From positions 124,001 to 188,000 of the forward strand of contig NZ_FMWU01000004.1 in NCBI RefSeq assembly GCF_900103195.1: 64,000 nucleotides of DNA. Direction: 5' to 3'. A model generated the notes under the pieces. That model saw only the letters and a list, made by a program, of their open reading frames with translations. It searched no databases and was not told the DNA's origin. How positions within the stretch are numbered: the first letter of the stretch is position 1; the number at the start of each line of letters is the position of its first letter. The position numbers and the translations under genes are program-made. Below are positions 9,085-18,264 of this stretch, in pieces. The stretch comes from Methylobacterium sp. UNC378MF (GTDB taxonomy: Bacteria; Pseudomonadota; Alphaproteobacteria; Rhizobiales; Beijerinckiaceae).

Positions 9085-9819
9085 TCAGATTCCCAGCCGA
9101 CCCAGAGCCGGCAGCTTGATCCCGGGCCGTCGCAGATCGATCCCCGCGACGCCGCCGAACAGGTTCAGTTCAAGTCCCTCGACCCAGCCGAGCGTCAGCC
9201 CGACATAGCCGCCGAGGTTGATGCGGATGCCCGTCTGGGAGGGCGTCAGTCCGACCCAACGTCCATCATAGGGAAAATCCTTGCCGATCGCGGTCGCCGG
9301 CAGGCTGGCGCGGATTTCCGGCACCGCCGCCATGACGGCGGCCACGAAGGTGTTCGAGTTCGGGCCGGGCCAGACGACGTAGTCTCCGGGCCGGTTGTAA
9401 CGGTACTCCGCCACGGCCTGCCGGATCCGCGGCAGCATCGCTTCGGCCTCCGGTCCGTCCGCGGCGAACACGACCATCGGCAGGTTTCCGAACCAGAACC
9501 CGTCGGGCACGAACCGGTCTACCCAGATCGGCTGCCCCCATGCGGTGTAGTCGAACCGGCTGTAGGCGCGTGCGCCGTGCTCCTTGATGACGATCCAGCT
9601 GTGGGTCGCGACGATGCCCCGCCAGCTGACGGTTCGTGCCGATAAGATGCGCAGCACGGCTTCGGGATGCGCGTCAGCCGGCGGCAGCAGGCCGGCGCTG
9701 GACCGGTCAGCCATGCGCCAATCGCCGCGTGCCCGCGTCGCATAGAGCAGGGCGGAAATCGCCACCGGGACGAGGAAGAGCACGGCGAGCGCGAGAAGGG
9801 CGATCCTGACGAGGGTCAC
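9085..9819 (-). CDS. DUF3750 family protein
   Basis: Protein of about 244 residues from GTG 9817-9819, starting with an N-terminal membrane helix (LVRIALLALAVLFLVPVAIS). The body contains SWRGIVATHSWIVIKE, GNLPMVVFAADG, and VVWPGPNSNTFVA, which recall DUF3750, a conserved proteobacterial family of unknown function. The WPGPNSNTF segment is its most typical part. An upstream in-frame start at 9912 would add 31 residues without the membrane helix at the N-terminus, so the shorter form is preferred. It is convergent with mqo. Confidence 0.72.
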   Translation of the reverse strand: MTLVRIALLALAVLFLVPVAISALLYATRARGDWRMADRSSAGLLPPADAHPEAVLRILSARTVSWRGIVATHSWIVIKEHGARAYSRFDYTAWGQPIWVDRFVPDGFWFGNLPMVVFAADGPEAEAMLPRIRQAVAEYRYNRPGDYVVWPGPNSNTFVAAVMAAVPEIRASLPATAIGKDFPYDGRWVGLTPSQTGIRINLGGYVGLTLGWVEGLELNLFGGVAGIDLRRPGIKLPALGRLGI

Positions 9820-9915
9820 GGGCGGTCCGGCGGGGAGAGCGGGGGAGCTGTCGGGATGTAAGCATCGACCGCGCCAGGAAAACTGCGGCCGAAGCGACCC
9901 GGGGCTGCCCACGGG

Positions 9916-10806
9916 TCAGGGCAACGACCCCAATGCGTCCAGCAGCAGCGTTGCGGCGAGGAGATCGGCACAGCCACCCGGACTGAGGCGCGCGGCCACG
10001 AAGGCGCGGTGGACCGCGGCCGCACGATCCCGCCAAGCCGGAGCCGCGACCCCACCGGCATCGAGGAATGTCGCGGCGGCCGCGCGTGCCGCCAGGAGGC
10101 CGTCAGCCCCGCCGCGGTGGAGGAGGTTCGTGTCGTCGACCACCGCCAGGAGGGCGAAGAAAGATTGCACGCGCGCTGCATCAGGGTCGTGCGCCGCGCA
10201 GGATCGACCGAAGCGCAAGGCGGGAAGGCCGACGGCGCGGACAGTCGGGAAGCCCGCCGCAGCCTCGGCGCTGGCGCCGCCGACACCGAAGCGGCGGGCC
10301 GCCCGGCCACCGTGGGTCACGGTCGAGACAGGCGCCCGGGCGATCGCGGCCCCCCAGAGATGTCCGACCGCCTCGGCACGGGCTTCGGCACTGGCGCCTC
10401 CTGCACCCCGTATCCCGGCGGCCGCACAGATCAGGCCCAGCGAGAAGATGGCGCCGCGATGCGCGTTGATACCGCCGGTCGCCCGCATCATCGCGGTCTC
10501 GGCACGGAGGCCGATGGCGCGCAGTTCCGCCATCTCCGGATTGCGGGCGCCCGCCGCGACCAGGTCGGCAAAGAACGGCCGGATTGCCGCCGCGCTCCGC
10601 CGGAGCGTGTCCGCATCCATATCGTCGTGGCTGCCGGAATCGACCAAGCTGACGAGGCCGGGCTTCGGCCAGGTCTCCAGTTCCGCGATGAGTGCCGCGT
10701 GCGCGAGATCCGCGACGAAGACGGCCCAGCGCAAGCCGGCGAGGCCGCGATCGGCGACCGATGCGGTGAGGCGGGGATCGTCGCGCAGGGTCGGGTCTCC
10801 ACACAC
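9916..10806 (-). CDS. mdcB: Triphosphoribosyl-dephospho-CoA synthase family (MdcB/CitG-like)
   Basis: Protein of 296 residues. The family makes the 2'-(5''-triphosphoribosyl)-3'-dephospho-CoA prosthetic group precursor of malonate decarboxylase or citrate lyase from ATP and dephospho-CoA. Signature parts are KPGLVSLVDSGSHDDMD, TGGINAHRGAIFSLGL and DDTNLLHRGG. The start is a GTG (10804-10806) with no obvious SD. No malonate decarboxylase or citrate lyase subunit lies in the window, so the partner is elsewhere or the role differs. The symbol is given by resemblance to MdcB. Confidence 0.75.
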   Translation of the reverse strand: MCGDPTLRDDPRLTASVADRGLAGLRWAVFVADLAHAALIAELETWPKPGLVSLVDSGSHDDMDADTLRRSAAAIRPFFADLVAAGARNPEMAELRAIGLRAETAMMRATGGINAHRGAIFSLGLICAAAGIRGAGGASAEARAEAVGHLWGAAIARAPVSTVTHGGRAARRFGVGGASAEAAAGFPTVRAVGLPALRFGRSCAAHDPDAARVQSFFALLAVVDDTNLLHRGGADGLLAARAAAATFLDAGGVAAPAWRDRAAAVHRAFVAARLSPGGCADLLAATLLLDALGSLP

Positions 10807-11101
10807 GGTACGCCGGCGCGGCGGCGGCGTCGGGCGGACCGACCTATACCGGAAGGCAGCGCCTGGGCATCAGGAGCGGACCGGGTGAATTCGACCTTTC
10901 GGCGGATGCGCGCTGTGTCGGCTGAAGAGATGAAGGCCGGCGTCCGAAGCCTGACGCCGGCGGAGCTGCGATGGGAAGCCGTCCCACCTGCGATCTGGAC
11001 GGCGCGCTCCGGTGCTCTCCCTGCAATGACCATCACGGATCGCGACGCTCGATTTGTCCGAGCCACGACGAAACGGACCTGTCCCGTACTGACGCTGAGC
11101 C

Positions 11102-11944
11102 CTAAAACGATCCAACGAAACGATCGGGCAGTTGCCACAGATCCGGGGCCTGGATGGCGCTCTTGCGCTCGATGGCGTCGGCGAAGATCCGCTTCGTGGT
11201 TTCGAAGACCGCTTCACCCCGGCGCATCTGCACGGGACGTCGCGCGATCCGGCCGATATCCGCCTTCACGAAGGCCAGGAACTCCGTCGGATCGATGGCA
11301 TGATGCGAGTTCGGGATGCCGATCGGCGCGGCTGCATTGCGCTTCTGCTGGCGTCTGAAAAGGACGTCGTGGTCCAGATACGCCAAATGAAACAGGAACA
11401 GGTCACGGAATTCCGGGCGATGATCCCGGATCAGGCAATGAAAGCCGACATGCCAGTCGACGCGTTCCGATACGATGGTGGCCTTGCACAAGGTCGAGAT
11501 CGGGCGGATGAACCGTCTCTGACTGGAAATGGGTGCCGTGACATCGATGGGCGCCTCGTCCGCGACGTGCACGACATCGGACCCGAACAGATCGAGGATC
11601 GGCGGCAGCGCTCGCGCGGCGATATAGTCCGAGAGGTTCGGCGCCACCTCGGGGTCCGGAACGATCAGCTCGTCGGCATCCGCATAGAGAACATATTTGA
11701 AGCCGATGAAGAGGGATGCGCAGAAATCCCTGACTGTATGGGCGCGCTCCCATTCGTTCAGGGGCAAACGAGGCAGCCGGATGACGTTAGCGCGAAGTCC
11801 AGTTGTCGAGCCGTCATCGGAGCCGTGGTCAAGAATATAGCAGTTTTCCGCACCGACCTGTTGCTCATAATGCTTCAGCCAAAGTGGCAACATGGTCGCT
11901 TCATTGTATGCCATGGTGACAGCGGCAAGCGGCTTCTTCTGCAA
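11102..11944 (-). CDS. Glycosyltransferase, GT2/GT92-like
   Basis: Protein of 280 residues. The start is a TTG (11942-11944) with AAGGA 7 nt upstream. It opens LAAVTMAYNEATMLPLWLKHY, then has YILDHGSDDGST and KYVLYADADELIVPD. The DxD (DAD) of the last motif is the expected metal/nucleotide-sugar site. The pattern matches the bacterial 'glycosyl transferase family 2' group that overlaps GT92 (DUF23). There is no membrane segment. It is divergent from the methyltransferase at 12025 (80 bp between starts), which suggests a shared role in modifying a surface glycan or lipid. Substrates cannot be told. Confidence 0.75.
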   Translation of the reverse strand: MQKKPLAAVTMAYNEATMLPLWLKHYEQQVGAENCYILDHGSDDGSTTGLRANVIRLPRLPLNEWERAHTVRDFCASLFIGFKYVLYADADELIVPDPEVAPNLSDYIAARALPPILDLFGSDVVHVADEAPIDVTAPISSQRRFIRPISTLCKATIVSERVDWHVGFHCLIRDHRPEFRDLFLFHLAYLDHDVLFRRQQKRNAAAPIGIPNSHHAIDPTEFLAFVKADIGRIARRPVQMRRGEAVFETTKRIFADAIERKSAIQAPDLWQLPDRFVGSF

Positions 11945-12024
11945 CGAATTTCCTTCCCACCAACGCCGTATTCACGGCGCTTCTACAGCGCATTCGCGAA
12001 GCGTCTGTTCGGAGCTTAGATGCA

Positions 12025-13437
12025 ATGGATCGTGCGCAGCAACTCCTAAGGTCACTGACCAGAGAGGCCCGTATCGTCGAGGTTGGCCCGAGCTTCAGTC
12101 CGCTCGCGCCGAAGCGCGATGGCTGGAACACGTTCGTCATCGATCACGCGCCACGCGCGGAGCTCATCAAGAAGTATCACGATCAGACCGTCGACCGGAT
12201 CGAGGAGGTCGATTTCGTGTGGACGGGCGGCTCGATCGCAGATGCGGTACCGGTCGATCAGCACGGAACGTTCGATGCCTTCATCGCCAGCCATGTGATC
12301 GAGCACACGACCGACATCGTGACCTTCCTGCGCGCCGCCGAGATCCTGCTCCGCCCCGAGGGGGTCGTGATTCTGGCCGTGCCCGACAAGCGCAAATGCT
12401 TCGATTTCTACCGGTCCCTCACCGGGACGGCCGACGCCGTTGCGGCCTTCCTTGAGAAGCGGGACCGCCACACGGTGCGTACCCATATCGATTACGCCCT
12501 GAACATGGCGCTCAAGGAGAACGGGACGGTCGGCGCCTGGTCGGGCCGGGACACCCGGCCGGCCACCCCTGCCAATCCTCTGACCGACGAGGCGCAGTGG
12601 CTCAGCGCCGTGCAGATGCCATACTACACCGATGCGCATGCCTGGGTGTTCGTGCCGTCGAGCTTCAACCTGATGGTCCTGGAGCTGTCGCAGCTCGGCT
12701 ATATCGATCTGCGCGTCGAGGACTCCCTCGAGATGGACGCCACGGAATTCTTCGTGTGGCTCCGCAAAGGGTGCCAGCGTCTGACGCCGGACGCACTCCG
12801 CGATGAGCGGACCGCACTGATGCAGCGTGTCATCGTCGAACTGGCGGAACAGGTGCAGCAACTGCCGGAGACTCGTTTCGCCCAGTCGGCCTCGGCGGGA
12901 GCCCTGCGGGACCAACTCCTCAAGGCAACCTATCGGACCGACGCCCTCCGCACGGTCCTCGTCGCGCTCCGAGCCAGCATCGGACGCTTCGGGCTGGATC
13001 GGGACAAGTTTAAGCGCCTCATCGGCACAGCCAGCCAGAAGGTCCCGGCCAATCTCTCGGCGGCAGTGCAGCACAAGATCCTGTTGACCGAGGCGACCAG
13101 GATTCTCGACGGCGTGACGGATTCCGCCGCAGAGGCGGATGATCGCGACCCGGCCGTCGTCGACGGTGCCGTCCTGGTCGCGCCTCTGGCTGCGACCCAG
13201 TTCGGGGATCCGCTGCTCGCCGCCGAACTCGAACGTGAGCGCCAGCGCGCCCGGGCCGTCCGCATGGTCCTGGACGCCGTCCTCGGAAGCCTGCGCGGCC
13301 GCGCCCTCGACAAGAAGCGGTTTCGCGATCTCGTCACGCGGGCGGCCGCGCAAACACCGAATGACGGCCCCGAAGCCGTGCGGCACGCGGTGCTGTCCGA
13401 GGAGTCGCGCAGAGTTCTCGGTCTGCCGGTCAGCTGA
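12025..13437 (+). CDS. SAM methyltransferase with duplicated C-terminal module
   Basis: Protein of 470 residues. Residues 1-250 are a class I methyltransferase of the Methyltransf_11/23 kind: RIVEVGPSFSPLAPK (motif I), FDAFIASHVIEHTTD, and EGVVILAVPDKR. The remaining 220 residues are helical and contain two ungapped copies of a 57-residue unit (305-361 and 409-465), 19/57 identical, separated by a charged, Ala-rich linker. The SD CGGAGC lies 9 nt before the ATG. It is divergent from a glycosyltransferase, so a glycan-modifying pair is plausible. The C-terminal module is not one I recognise. Confidence 0.75.
   Translation: MDRAQQLLRSLTREARIVEVGPSFSPLAPKRDGWNTFVIDHAPRAELIKKYHDQTVDRIEEVDFVWTGGSIADAVPVDQHGTFDAFIASHVIEHTTDIVTFLRAAEILLRPEGVVILAVPDKRKCFDFYRSLTGTADAVAAFLEKRDRHTVRTHIDYALNMALKENGTVGAWSGRDTRPATPANPLTDEAQWLSAVQMPYYTDAHAWVFVPSSFNLMVLELSQLGYIDLRVEDSLEMDATEFFVWLRKGCQRLTPDALRDERTALMQRVIVELAEQVQQLPETRFAQSASAGALRDQLLKATYRTDALRTVLVALRASIGRFGLDRDKFKRLIGTASQKVPANLSAAVQHKILLTEATRILDGVTDSAAEADDRDPAVVDGAVLVAPLAATQFGDPLLAAELERERQRARAVRMVLDAVLGSLRGRALDKKRFRDLVTRAAAQTPNDGPEAVRHAVLSEESRRVLGLPVS
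12937..13107 (+). repeat. 57-residue coding repeat, copy 1
   Basis: Encodes residues 305-361 of the methyltransferase. It aligns without gaps to copy 2 at 13249-13419; shared residues include the LD..KF..L core, the A..P..AVxH segment and the E..RIL end. Confidence 0.6.
13249..13419 (+). repeat. 57-residue coding repeat, copy 2
   Basis: Encodes residues 409-465. It is 33% identical by eye to copy 1 (19 of 57), with most differences conservative, consistent with an old internal duplication. Confidence 0.6.
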
Positions 13438-13524
13438 GACGGATCACCGCGACCGGCATCAACCGCGCGGCAGGGACGTCCGCGCTCAAGGCCGCCCCAG
13501 CGCGGGCCTCGAACCGACCGCCCC

Positions 13525-15507
13525 TCAGGCCGCCGACGCGACCGCCGGCGAGATCCGCTTGCGGGCCTTCTTGTCCTCGGTGCTGCTGACGAAGGCCTGC
13601 GCCTCCTCTTTGCGCTCGAAGACGTGCGGCGCGACCCCGCGCTTGTTCAGGGCCTCCTCCATCTTCAGGCGCAGGAACGCGCTCGTCGCGTATCGGGTCG
13701 TGGTGGCATAGTAGTTCGCCTGCAGGTACTGGACCATGCCGGCATAATCATCGACGAGATTCTCGTTGAGCCGGAAACCGTCGTGGTTGATCACGGCGTT
13801 GACCCGCTGACCGGCCTTCCGGCAGGCCTCCACGATGGTCATGCGCAACTCGTCCATGTCGCCCTTCACGCGGCAATACCAGCCTTCCAGGTTGACGAAT
13901 AGGATGTTGCGCTCGCCATCGTAGCTGACGCGGGATTTGAGATCGAGGTTGAGCAGATCCGAGATCAGCTCCATCGGCTCGTCACGGAAGATGCGCGGGT
14001 CCATCGGCACCGGATTGCGCACCACGGGCGCGAAATCCATGTGGGCAAGGATGTCGCGCTCGATATCGATCCCCGGCGCGACCTCGATCAGCTCCAGGCC
14101 GTCCGGCGTCAGCTGGAAGACGCAGCGCTCGGTGACGTAGAGGACAGGCTGGGAGCGCTCGACGGCGTAAGGCCCCGAGAAGGTGTTCTGCTGCACCTGG
14201 GTGACGAACTTGCGGGATTTCCCCTCGCTCACGACACGCACCTGGCCGTCGTTCACCGCGATCTCGAGACCGCCCGCCGTGAAGGTGCCGGCGAACACGA
14301 CCGTCCGGGCATTCTGCGAGATGTTGATGAAGCCGCCGCAGCCGTTCAGCTTGCCGCCGAACTTCGACGTATTCACGTTGCCGGCCGCGTCGCACTCGGC
14401 CATGCCCAGGCAGGTCATGTCGAGGCCGCCGCCGTCGTAGAAGTCGAACATCTGGTTCTGGTCGATGATGCAGTCAGCGTTGGTCGCGGCGCCGAAGCTT
14501 GAACCCGAGGCCAGCACGCCGCCGACCGCCCCCGCTTCGGTGGTAAGGGTGATGTAGGGGGTGATCTTTTCCTCGTTGGCGACCGACGAGATGCCCTCCG
14601 GGGCACCGACGCCGAGATTGACCACACCGTTCGGCGGCAACTCGAATGCGGCGCGGCGCGCGATGATCTTGCGCTCGTTGAGCGGCATGCGCTTGATGCC
14701 GGTCACCGGGACCCGGATCTCGCCCGCGAGGGCGGCGTCGTGCATCACGCCGTAATTCATGCGGTGCATCTCGGGCTCGGCGACCACCACGCAGTCGACG
14801 AGAATGCCGGGCACGCGCACGTCCTTCGGCAGCAGGTAGCCGTCATCGACGATGCGCTCGACCTGCGCGATGACGATGCCGCCATTGTTGCGCGCCGCCA
14901 TGGCCTGCGCGAGACAATCCAGGGTCAACGCCTCTTTCTCGTAGGAGAGATTGCCTGAGGGATCGGCCGAGGTCGCACGGATGAAGGCCACATCGATCTT
15001 GGTCGCCGTGTAGAACAGCCATTCCTCGCCGTCGACCTCGACGAGCTTGACAATGTCCTCGGTGGTGAGCTCGTTGACCTTGGCGCCACCATGGCGCGGA
15101 TCGACGTAAGTCTTCAGGCCGACCTTTGAGAACAGGCCCGGCTGGCCCGCGGCGCAGGCCCGGTAGAGCTGCGAGATCACGCCCTGTGGCAGGTTGTAGC
15201 CGCGGATCAGGTTGTCCTGTGCGGCCTTGGCGACCTTCGGCATGCGGCCGAAATTGGCCGCGATGACCCGCGAGAGCAGGCCGTCATGGTGAAGGCGGCC
15301 GGTACCGAGCCCTTTGCTGTCGCCGGCGCCCGCCGTCATGATCAGGGTGAGGCCGCGCGGCGATCCGGTGTCGACGAAACGCTTCTCGAGGGCGGCATGA
15401 AGGGCCTCCGGGATGCAGCTCTGGACGAATCCCGTAGTCGTCACGACGTCGTTCTCGCGGATCAGCGCGATCGCCTCTTCCGCCGAGATGACCTTGTTCT
15501 TCCTCAT
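13525..15507 (-). CDS. Fused family I CoA-transferase (propionate/acyl-CoA:acetate type)
   Basis: Protein of 660 residues carrying both CoA-transferase halves in one chain. The alpha-like half is about 1-260 with MTAGAGDSKGLG and EGDGEEWLF-like segments; the beta-like half is about 270-520. The catalytic Glu is predicted at 324 in LTTEAGAVGG. About 130 extra C-terminal residues are rich in charged helices. It would transfer CoA between short-chain acyl-CoAs and acids in the cytoplasm. The ATG at 15505-15507 has GGGAGGA 11 nt upstream, better than the upstream in-frame TTG at 15537. It is monocistronic here. Relatives of propionate CoA-transferase often act in PHA or propionate metabolism. Confidence 0.83.
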   Translation of the reverse strand: MRKNKVISAEEAIALIRENDVVTTTGFVQSCIPEALHAALEKRFVDTGSPRGLTLIMTAGAGDSKGLGTGRLHHDGLLSRVIAANFGRMPKVAKAAQDNLIRGYNLPQGVISQLYRACAAGQPGLFSKVGLKTYVDPRHGGAKVNELTTEDIVKLVEVDGEEWLFYTATKIDVAFIRATSADPSGNLSYEKEALTLDCLAQAMAARNNGGIVIAQVERIVDDGYLLPKDVRVPGILVDCVVVAEPEMHRMNYGVMHDAALAGEIRVPVTGIKRMPLNERKIIARRAAFELPPNGVVNLGVGAPEGISSVANEEKITPYITLTTEAGAVGGVLASGSSFGAATNADCIIDQNQMFDFYDGGGLDMTCLGMAECDAAGNVNTSKFGGKLNGCGGFINISQNARTVVFAGTFTAGGLEIAVNDGQVRVVSEGKSRKFVTQVQQNTFSGPYAVERSQPVLYVTERCVFQLTPDGLELIEVAPGIDIERDILAHMDFAPVVRNPVPMDPRIFRDEPMELISDLLNLDLKSRVSYDGERNILFVNLEGWYCRVKGDMDELRMTIVEACRKAGQRVNAVINHDGFRLNENLVDDYAGMVQYLQANYYATTTRYATSAFLRLKMEEALNKRGVAPHVFERKEEAQAFVSSTEDKKARKRISPAVASAA

Positions 15508-15890
15508 GGAGCCCGTGATCCTCCCCGGCATTCGCAAGAGCGACCGGACGTGATGCCCGTCGTCCCCGGCTTTGCCATGCGTTGCCCCCGTGGTGCCGGC
15601 ACATGTCGGCCCCGGGCGTCGACTGAATCTTGAATACGATCTTTATTGCACCGCATCAATATTTGCGGCACTGCATGATCCCGCGCGCCGGCTGCGCGAC
15701 AGTACTCCAGGAATGCAGATCAGCGCTGCTGAAAAACTCTTCGATCCCTGCTCAGAAAAATTGCGCGGCGTCCCGGGCCGCCCTGGGCATGTGCTCCGCC
15801 GCACGGGGTTTGCGCGATCCGCGTGTGCCGGCTCACCGCGGCACGACCGGATCCGGTGTCTGTCTGTCACGGGACGACAGGGAGGCGATC
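15508..15890. other. Intergenic region, no gene seen
   Basis: About 380 bp between the divergent CoA-transferase and a small ORF. The 15620-15670 part is AT-rich and probably holds a promoter. No operator or RNA was recognised. Confidence 0.4.
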
Positions 15891-16067
15891 ATGAACCGAG
15901 ATCCGAGAGCCTGGGGCGCTCAGGCCGATGGCACGGCGCGACCGGGTGAGTCGAACCGGAATCCCGATTCCAGGGCGCGCGACGCCGTGGTCGCCGCCTG
16001 GCGGCGCGCGCTTCGCAGGATGCGGGAGCGACGGGCCGCGCAGGGCCCCGCGGATGTGGGCCCCTGA
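15891..16067 (+). CDS. Small Arg-rich hypothetical protein
   Basis: Protein of 58 residues with a very good SD (GGGAGGCG ending 3 nt before the ATG). The N-terminal half is polar (MNRDPRAWGAQADG) and the C-terminal half is a basic amphipathic helix (AVVAAWRRALRRMRERRAAQ). No family recognised. The SD and helix periodicity are the only support. Confidence 0.45.
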   Translation: MNRDPRAWGAQADGTARPGESNRNPDSRARDAVVAAWRRALRRMRERRAAQGPADVGP

Positions 16068-16242
16068 AGCCGGCAGCGCTGGCCTTCGGGCCCAGCGCGG
16101 CGCCCGATCCCGGCGCAGGTCCGGGAGGCCGGTTCGGCCCCGACGTCGCCCGAATGGTGACGGGGACCGACCCATTTTCTCTAATTTACCCGGCGCGGCG
16201 ACCGCGCGACAGCGTGAGCAGCGGACGGGAGTGGATGAGCCG

Positions 16243-16563
16243 ATGGACGACGACGTCGTAGACGGCACGGACGGCGGCGACGCGAGCTCCGCGGCGGCCC
16301 AGGAGGCGAACGGGATCGCCTTCCTTCTGGCGAGCGCAGCCTACCTGACGCTCGCCGACGCGCATCTCCGGCGGGAAGGTCCGGAGGGACTTGCCCTGAT
16401 GGACGAGATCGAGGACCGGATCACGGAGGCGCTGCAGAGCTTCGTCGAGGAGACGTCCTACGAGGATGCGCGACCGGATATCCTCCTCCACGCGACCCGC
16501 AAGGTCCGCGCCCTGCTCGAAGCGGGGCGCTCGCTGGCGCCGGAGATGCGGCGGTTCCAGTAG
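16243..16563 (+). CDS. Small helical hypothetical protein
   Basis: Protein of 106 residues: an acidic start (MDDDVVDGTDGGD) and then all-helical sequence including AFLLASAAYLTLADAHLRREG and EDRITEALQSFVEE. The ATG at 16243 has GGGAGTGG about 7 nt upstream; an in-frame GTG at 16231 is possible. No family recognised. It is convergent with arsH. Confidence 0.5.
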   Translation: MDDDVVDGTDGGDASSAAAQEANGIAFLLASAAYLTLADAHLRREGPEGLALMDEIEDRITEALQSFVEETSYEDARPDILLHATRKVRALLEAGRSLAPEMRRFQ

Positions 16564-16613
16564 GCACCGGCCTGAATCGGGCCGAGCCGCGACGCGTTCC
16601 CGGCAGACGGGGC

Positions 16614-17390
16614 TCAGGCGCCCGGCCGCGACGGCCTCGCGAAGCCGATATCGGCCGCCACTCCGGCGAGCCGATCCGGATCACGCTCCTTGCGCTCGCT
16701 GTAACGATCCACGAGGTAATCGGCGCGTCCGCGGGTCAGCAGCGTGAACTTCATCAATTCCTCGCACACGTCGACGACCCGGTCGTAGAGCGGCCCCGGC
16801 TTCATCCGGCCAGCCTCGTCGAACTCCTTGTAGGCCATCGGCACCGAGGACTGGTTGGGGATGGTGATCATCCGCATCCAGCGGCCGAGGACGCGCAGCG
16901 CGTTCACGGCGTTGAAGCTCTGGGAGCCACCCGAGACCTGCATCACCGCGAGGGTCCTGCCCTGTGTCGGCCTCAGGCTACCCTCCGAGAGGGGCAGCCA
17001 GTCGATCTGGCTCTTCATCACGCCGGTCAAGGCGCCATGCCGCTCGGGCGAGACCCACACCTGCCCCTCGGACCAGACCGAGAGGGTGCGAAGTTCCTGA
17101 ACCTTCGGATGGTCCGCCGTCGTGTCGTCGGGCAGGGGTAGGCCGTCAGCGTCGTAGATGCGGACCTCACCGCCCATGGCCTCCAGCAGCCGGGCGGCCT
17201 CATAGGCCAGGAAACGGCTGAAGGACCGGTCGCGGAGCGATCCGTACAGGATCAGGAACCGCGGTGGGTGCGGGACCGGCACGGCCTGCGAAGCCTCCAC
17301 GGCCTCCACACTCGGCACAGTGAAATGTGCCGTGCTGAGGTTCGGCAGGCCGTCACGGACGGAGGGGGCAGGAAACGGGCTCTTGCTCAA
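16614..17390 (-). CDS. arsH: ArsH, NADPH-dependent FMN reductase
   Basis: Protein of 258 residues. [13 protein letters not shown] (47-59) is the flavodoxin-like phosphate-binding loop of Ars[24 protein letters not shown] and [14 protein letters not shown] are hallmark segments. ArsH oxidises trivalent organoarsenicals or acts as an NADPH oxidase. Translation appears to start at a TTG (17388-17390), only 44 bp from the arsR start on the opposite strand. The palindrome at 17410-17427 lies between them, so ArsR probably controls both directions. Confidence 0.9.
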   Translation of the reverse strand: MSKSPFPAPSVRDGLPNLSTAHFTVPSVEAVEASQAVPVPHPPRFLILYGSLRDRSFSRFLAYEAARLLEAMGGEVRIYDADGLPLPDDTTADHPKVQELRTLSVWSEGQVWVSPERHGALTGVMKSQIDWLPLSEGSLRPTQGRTLAVMQVSGGSQSFNAVNALRVLGRWMRMITIPNQSSVPMAYKEFDEAGRMKPGPLYDRVVDVCEELMKFTLLTRGRADYLVDRYSERKERDPDRLAGVAADIGFARPSRPGA

Positions 17391-17409
17391 CGGCGCGCTT
17401 TCTCATACG

Positions 17410-17427
17410 TTCAAATTATCTTTTGAA
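17410..17427. promoter_or_regulatory. Candidate ArsR operator
   Basis: Perfect inverted repeat TTCAAA-N6-TTTGAA in the 44-bp gap between arsH and arsR. ArsR-family operators often carry TTCAA...TTGAA half sites. It ends 7 nt before the arsR ATG, so bound ArsR would block both promoters. Confidence 0.6.
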
Positions 17428-17434
17428 GATTGTA

Positions 17435-17800
17435 ATGGAAATGGACGACGCGCAAGCCCTGGCGGCCTTCGCGGCACTCGCGCAGGAGCATCGCTTGCGG
17501 CTGGTGCGGTCGCTTGTGACGGCGGGTCCAGACGGCCTCGCCTCCGGCACCCTGGCCGACGCCGTCGGCGTGTCGGCCGCCACGGTCTCGCATCACCTCA
17601 AGGAGTTAAGCCGTGCCGGGCTGGTCGTCTCGCGGCGCGACGGCCGCTCGATCATCTACAGTGCCGCCTATCCGACGCTCTCCGATCTGATCGCGTTCCT
17701 GATGCGCGATTGCTGTCAGGGGCGCGCGGAGATCTGCATGCCGGCTGCGGAGACCCTTGCTGCCTGCCTCTGCTCACCCGGAGACAATCCCCATGCCTGA
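17435..17800 (+). CDS. arsR: ArsR-family arsenic-responsive repressor
   Basis: Protein of 121 residues, a winged-helix ArsR/SmtB repressor. The recognition helix is VSAATVSHHLKELSRAGLV (46-64) and the wing is RRDGRSIIY. Instead of the classical CVC in the DNA-binding helix, cysteines are C-terminal: Cys93, Cys94 and Cys101, plus Cys111 and Cys113. This resembles ArsR proteins that bind As(III) through a C-terminal CC...C site. It starts at ATG 17435; an in-frame TTG lies at 17423. It overlaps arsC by 8 bp, so the two are co-transcribed. Confidence 0.88.
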   Translation: MEMDDAQALAAFAALAQEHRLRLVRSLVTAGPDGLASGTLADAVGVSAATVSHHLKELSRAGLVVSRRDGRSIIYSAAYPTLSDLIAFLMRDCCQGRAEICMPAAETLAACLCSPGDNPHA

Positions 17801-18230
17801 GCCGTTCGACGTCGTGATTTACCACAACCCGGCCTGCGGCACGTCGCGCAACACTCTGGCGATGATCCGCAACACCGGAATCGAGCCTCACGTCATCGAG
17901 TATCTCAAGACACCACCGGCCCGTGCGCTGCTGGAGCAGCTGCTCGCCCGCGCCGGGCTGTCGGTGCGCGACGTGCTCCGGGAGAAGGGCACGCCCTACG
18001 CCGAGTTGAATCTCGGCGACCCGGCCCTGACGGACGGGCAGTTGCTCGATGCCATCGCGGCGCATCCGATCCTCCTCAACCGACCGCTCGTCGTGACACC
18101 CAAGGGGGTCCGTCTCTGCCGCCCCTCGGAAGTGGTGCTGGATCTCCTGCCGCCGCAGCAGGCCGAGTTCGTCAAGGAGGACGGGGAGCGGGTCGTCGAC
18201 GAGCACGGCCGCCGCGTCGCCACCGCCTGA
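17793..18230 (+). CDS. arsC: Arsenate reductase, glutaredoxin-dependent
   Basis: Protein of 145 residues of the ArsC/Spx thioredoxin-fold family. [12 protein letters not shown] puts the catalytic Cys at 15. [14 protein letters not shown] and [18 protein letters not shown] supply the family's conserved Pro and Arg. It reduces arsenate to arsenite with glutathione/glutaredoxin in the cytosol. It begins inside the end of arsR (ATG 17793), which is typical of translational coupling, and is followed after 34 bp by arsB. Confidence 0.9.
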   Translation: MPEPFDVVIYHNPACGTSRNTLAMIRNTGIEPHVIEYLKTPPARALLEQLLARAGLSVRDVLREKGTPYAELNLGDPALTDGQLLDAIAAHPILLNRPLVVTPKGVRLCRPSEVVLDLLPPQQAEFVKEDGERVVDEHGRRVATA

Positions 18231-18264
18231 ACCGGACGCAGAAGCAGAAGAAGACACTGCCCGG

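Noticed and set aside
9026..9085. Repeated GCGGCCGGTC segments between mqo and the DUF3750 gene
   Set aside because: Short GC-rich repeats are common by chance here and do not form a good terminator with a T-run.
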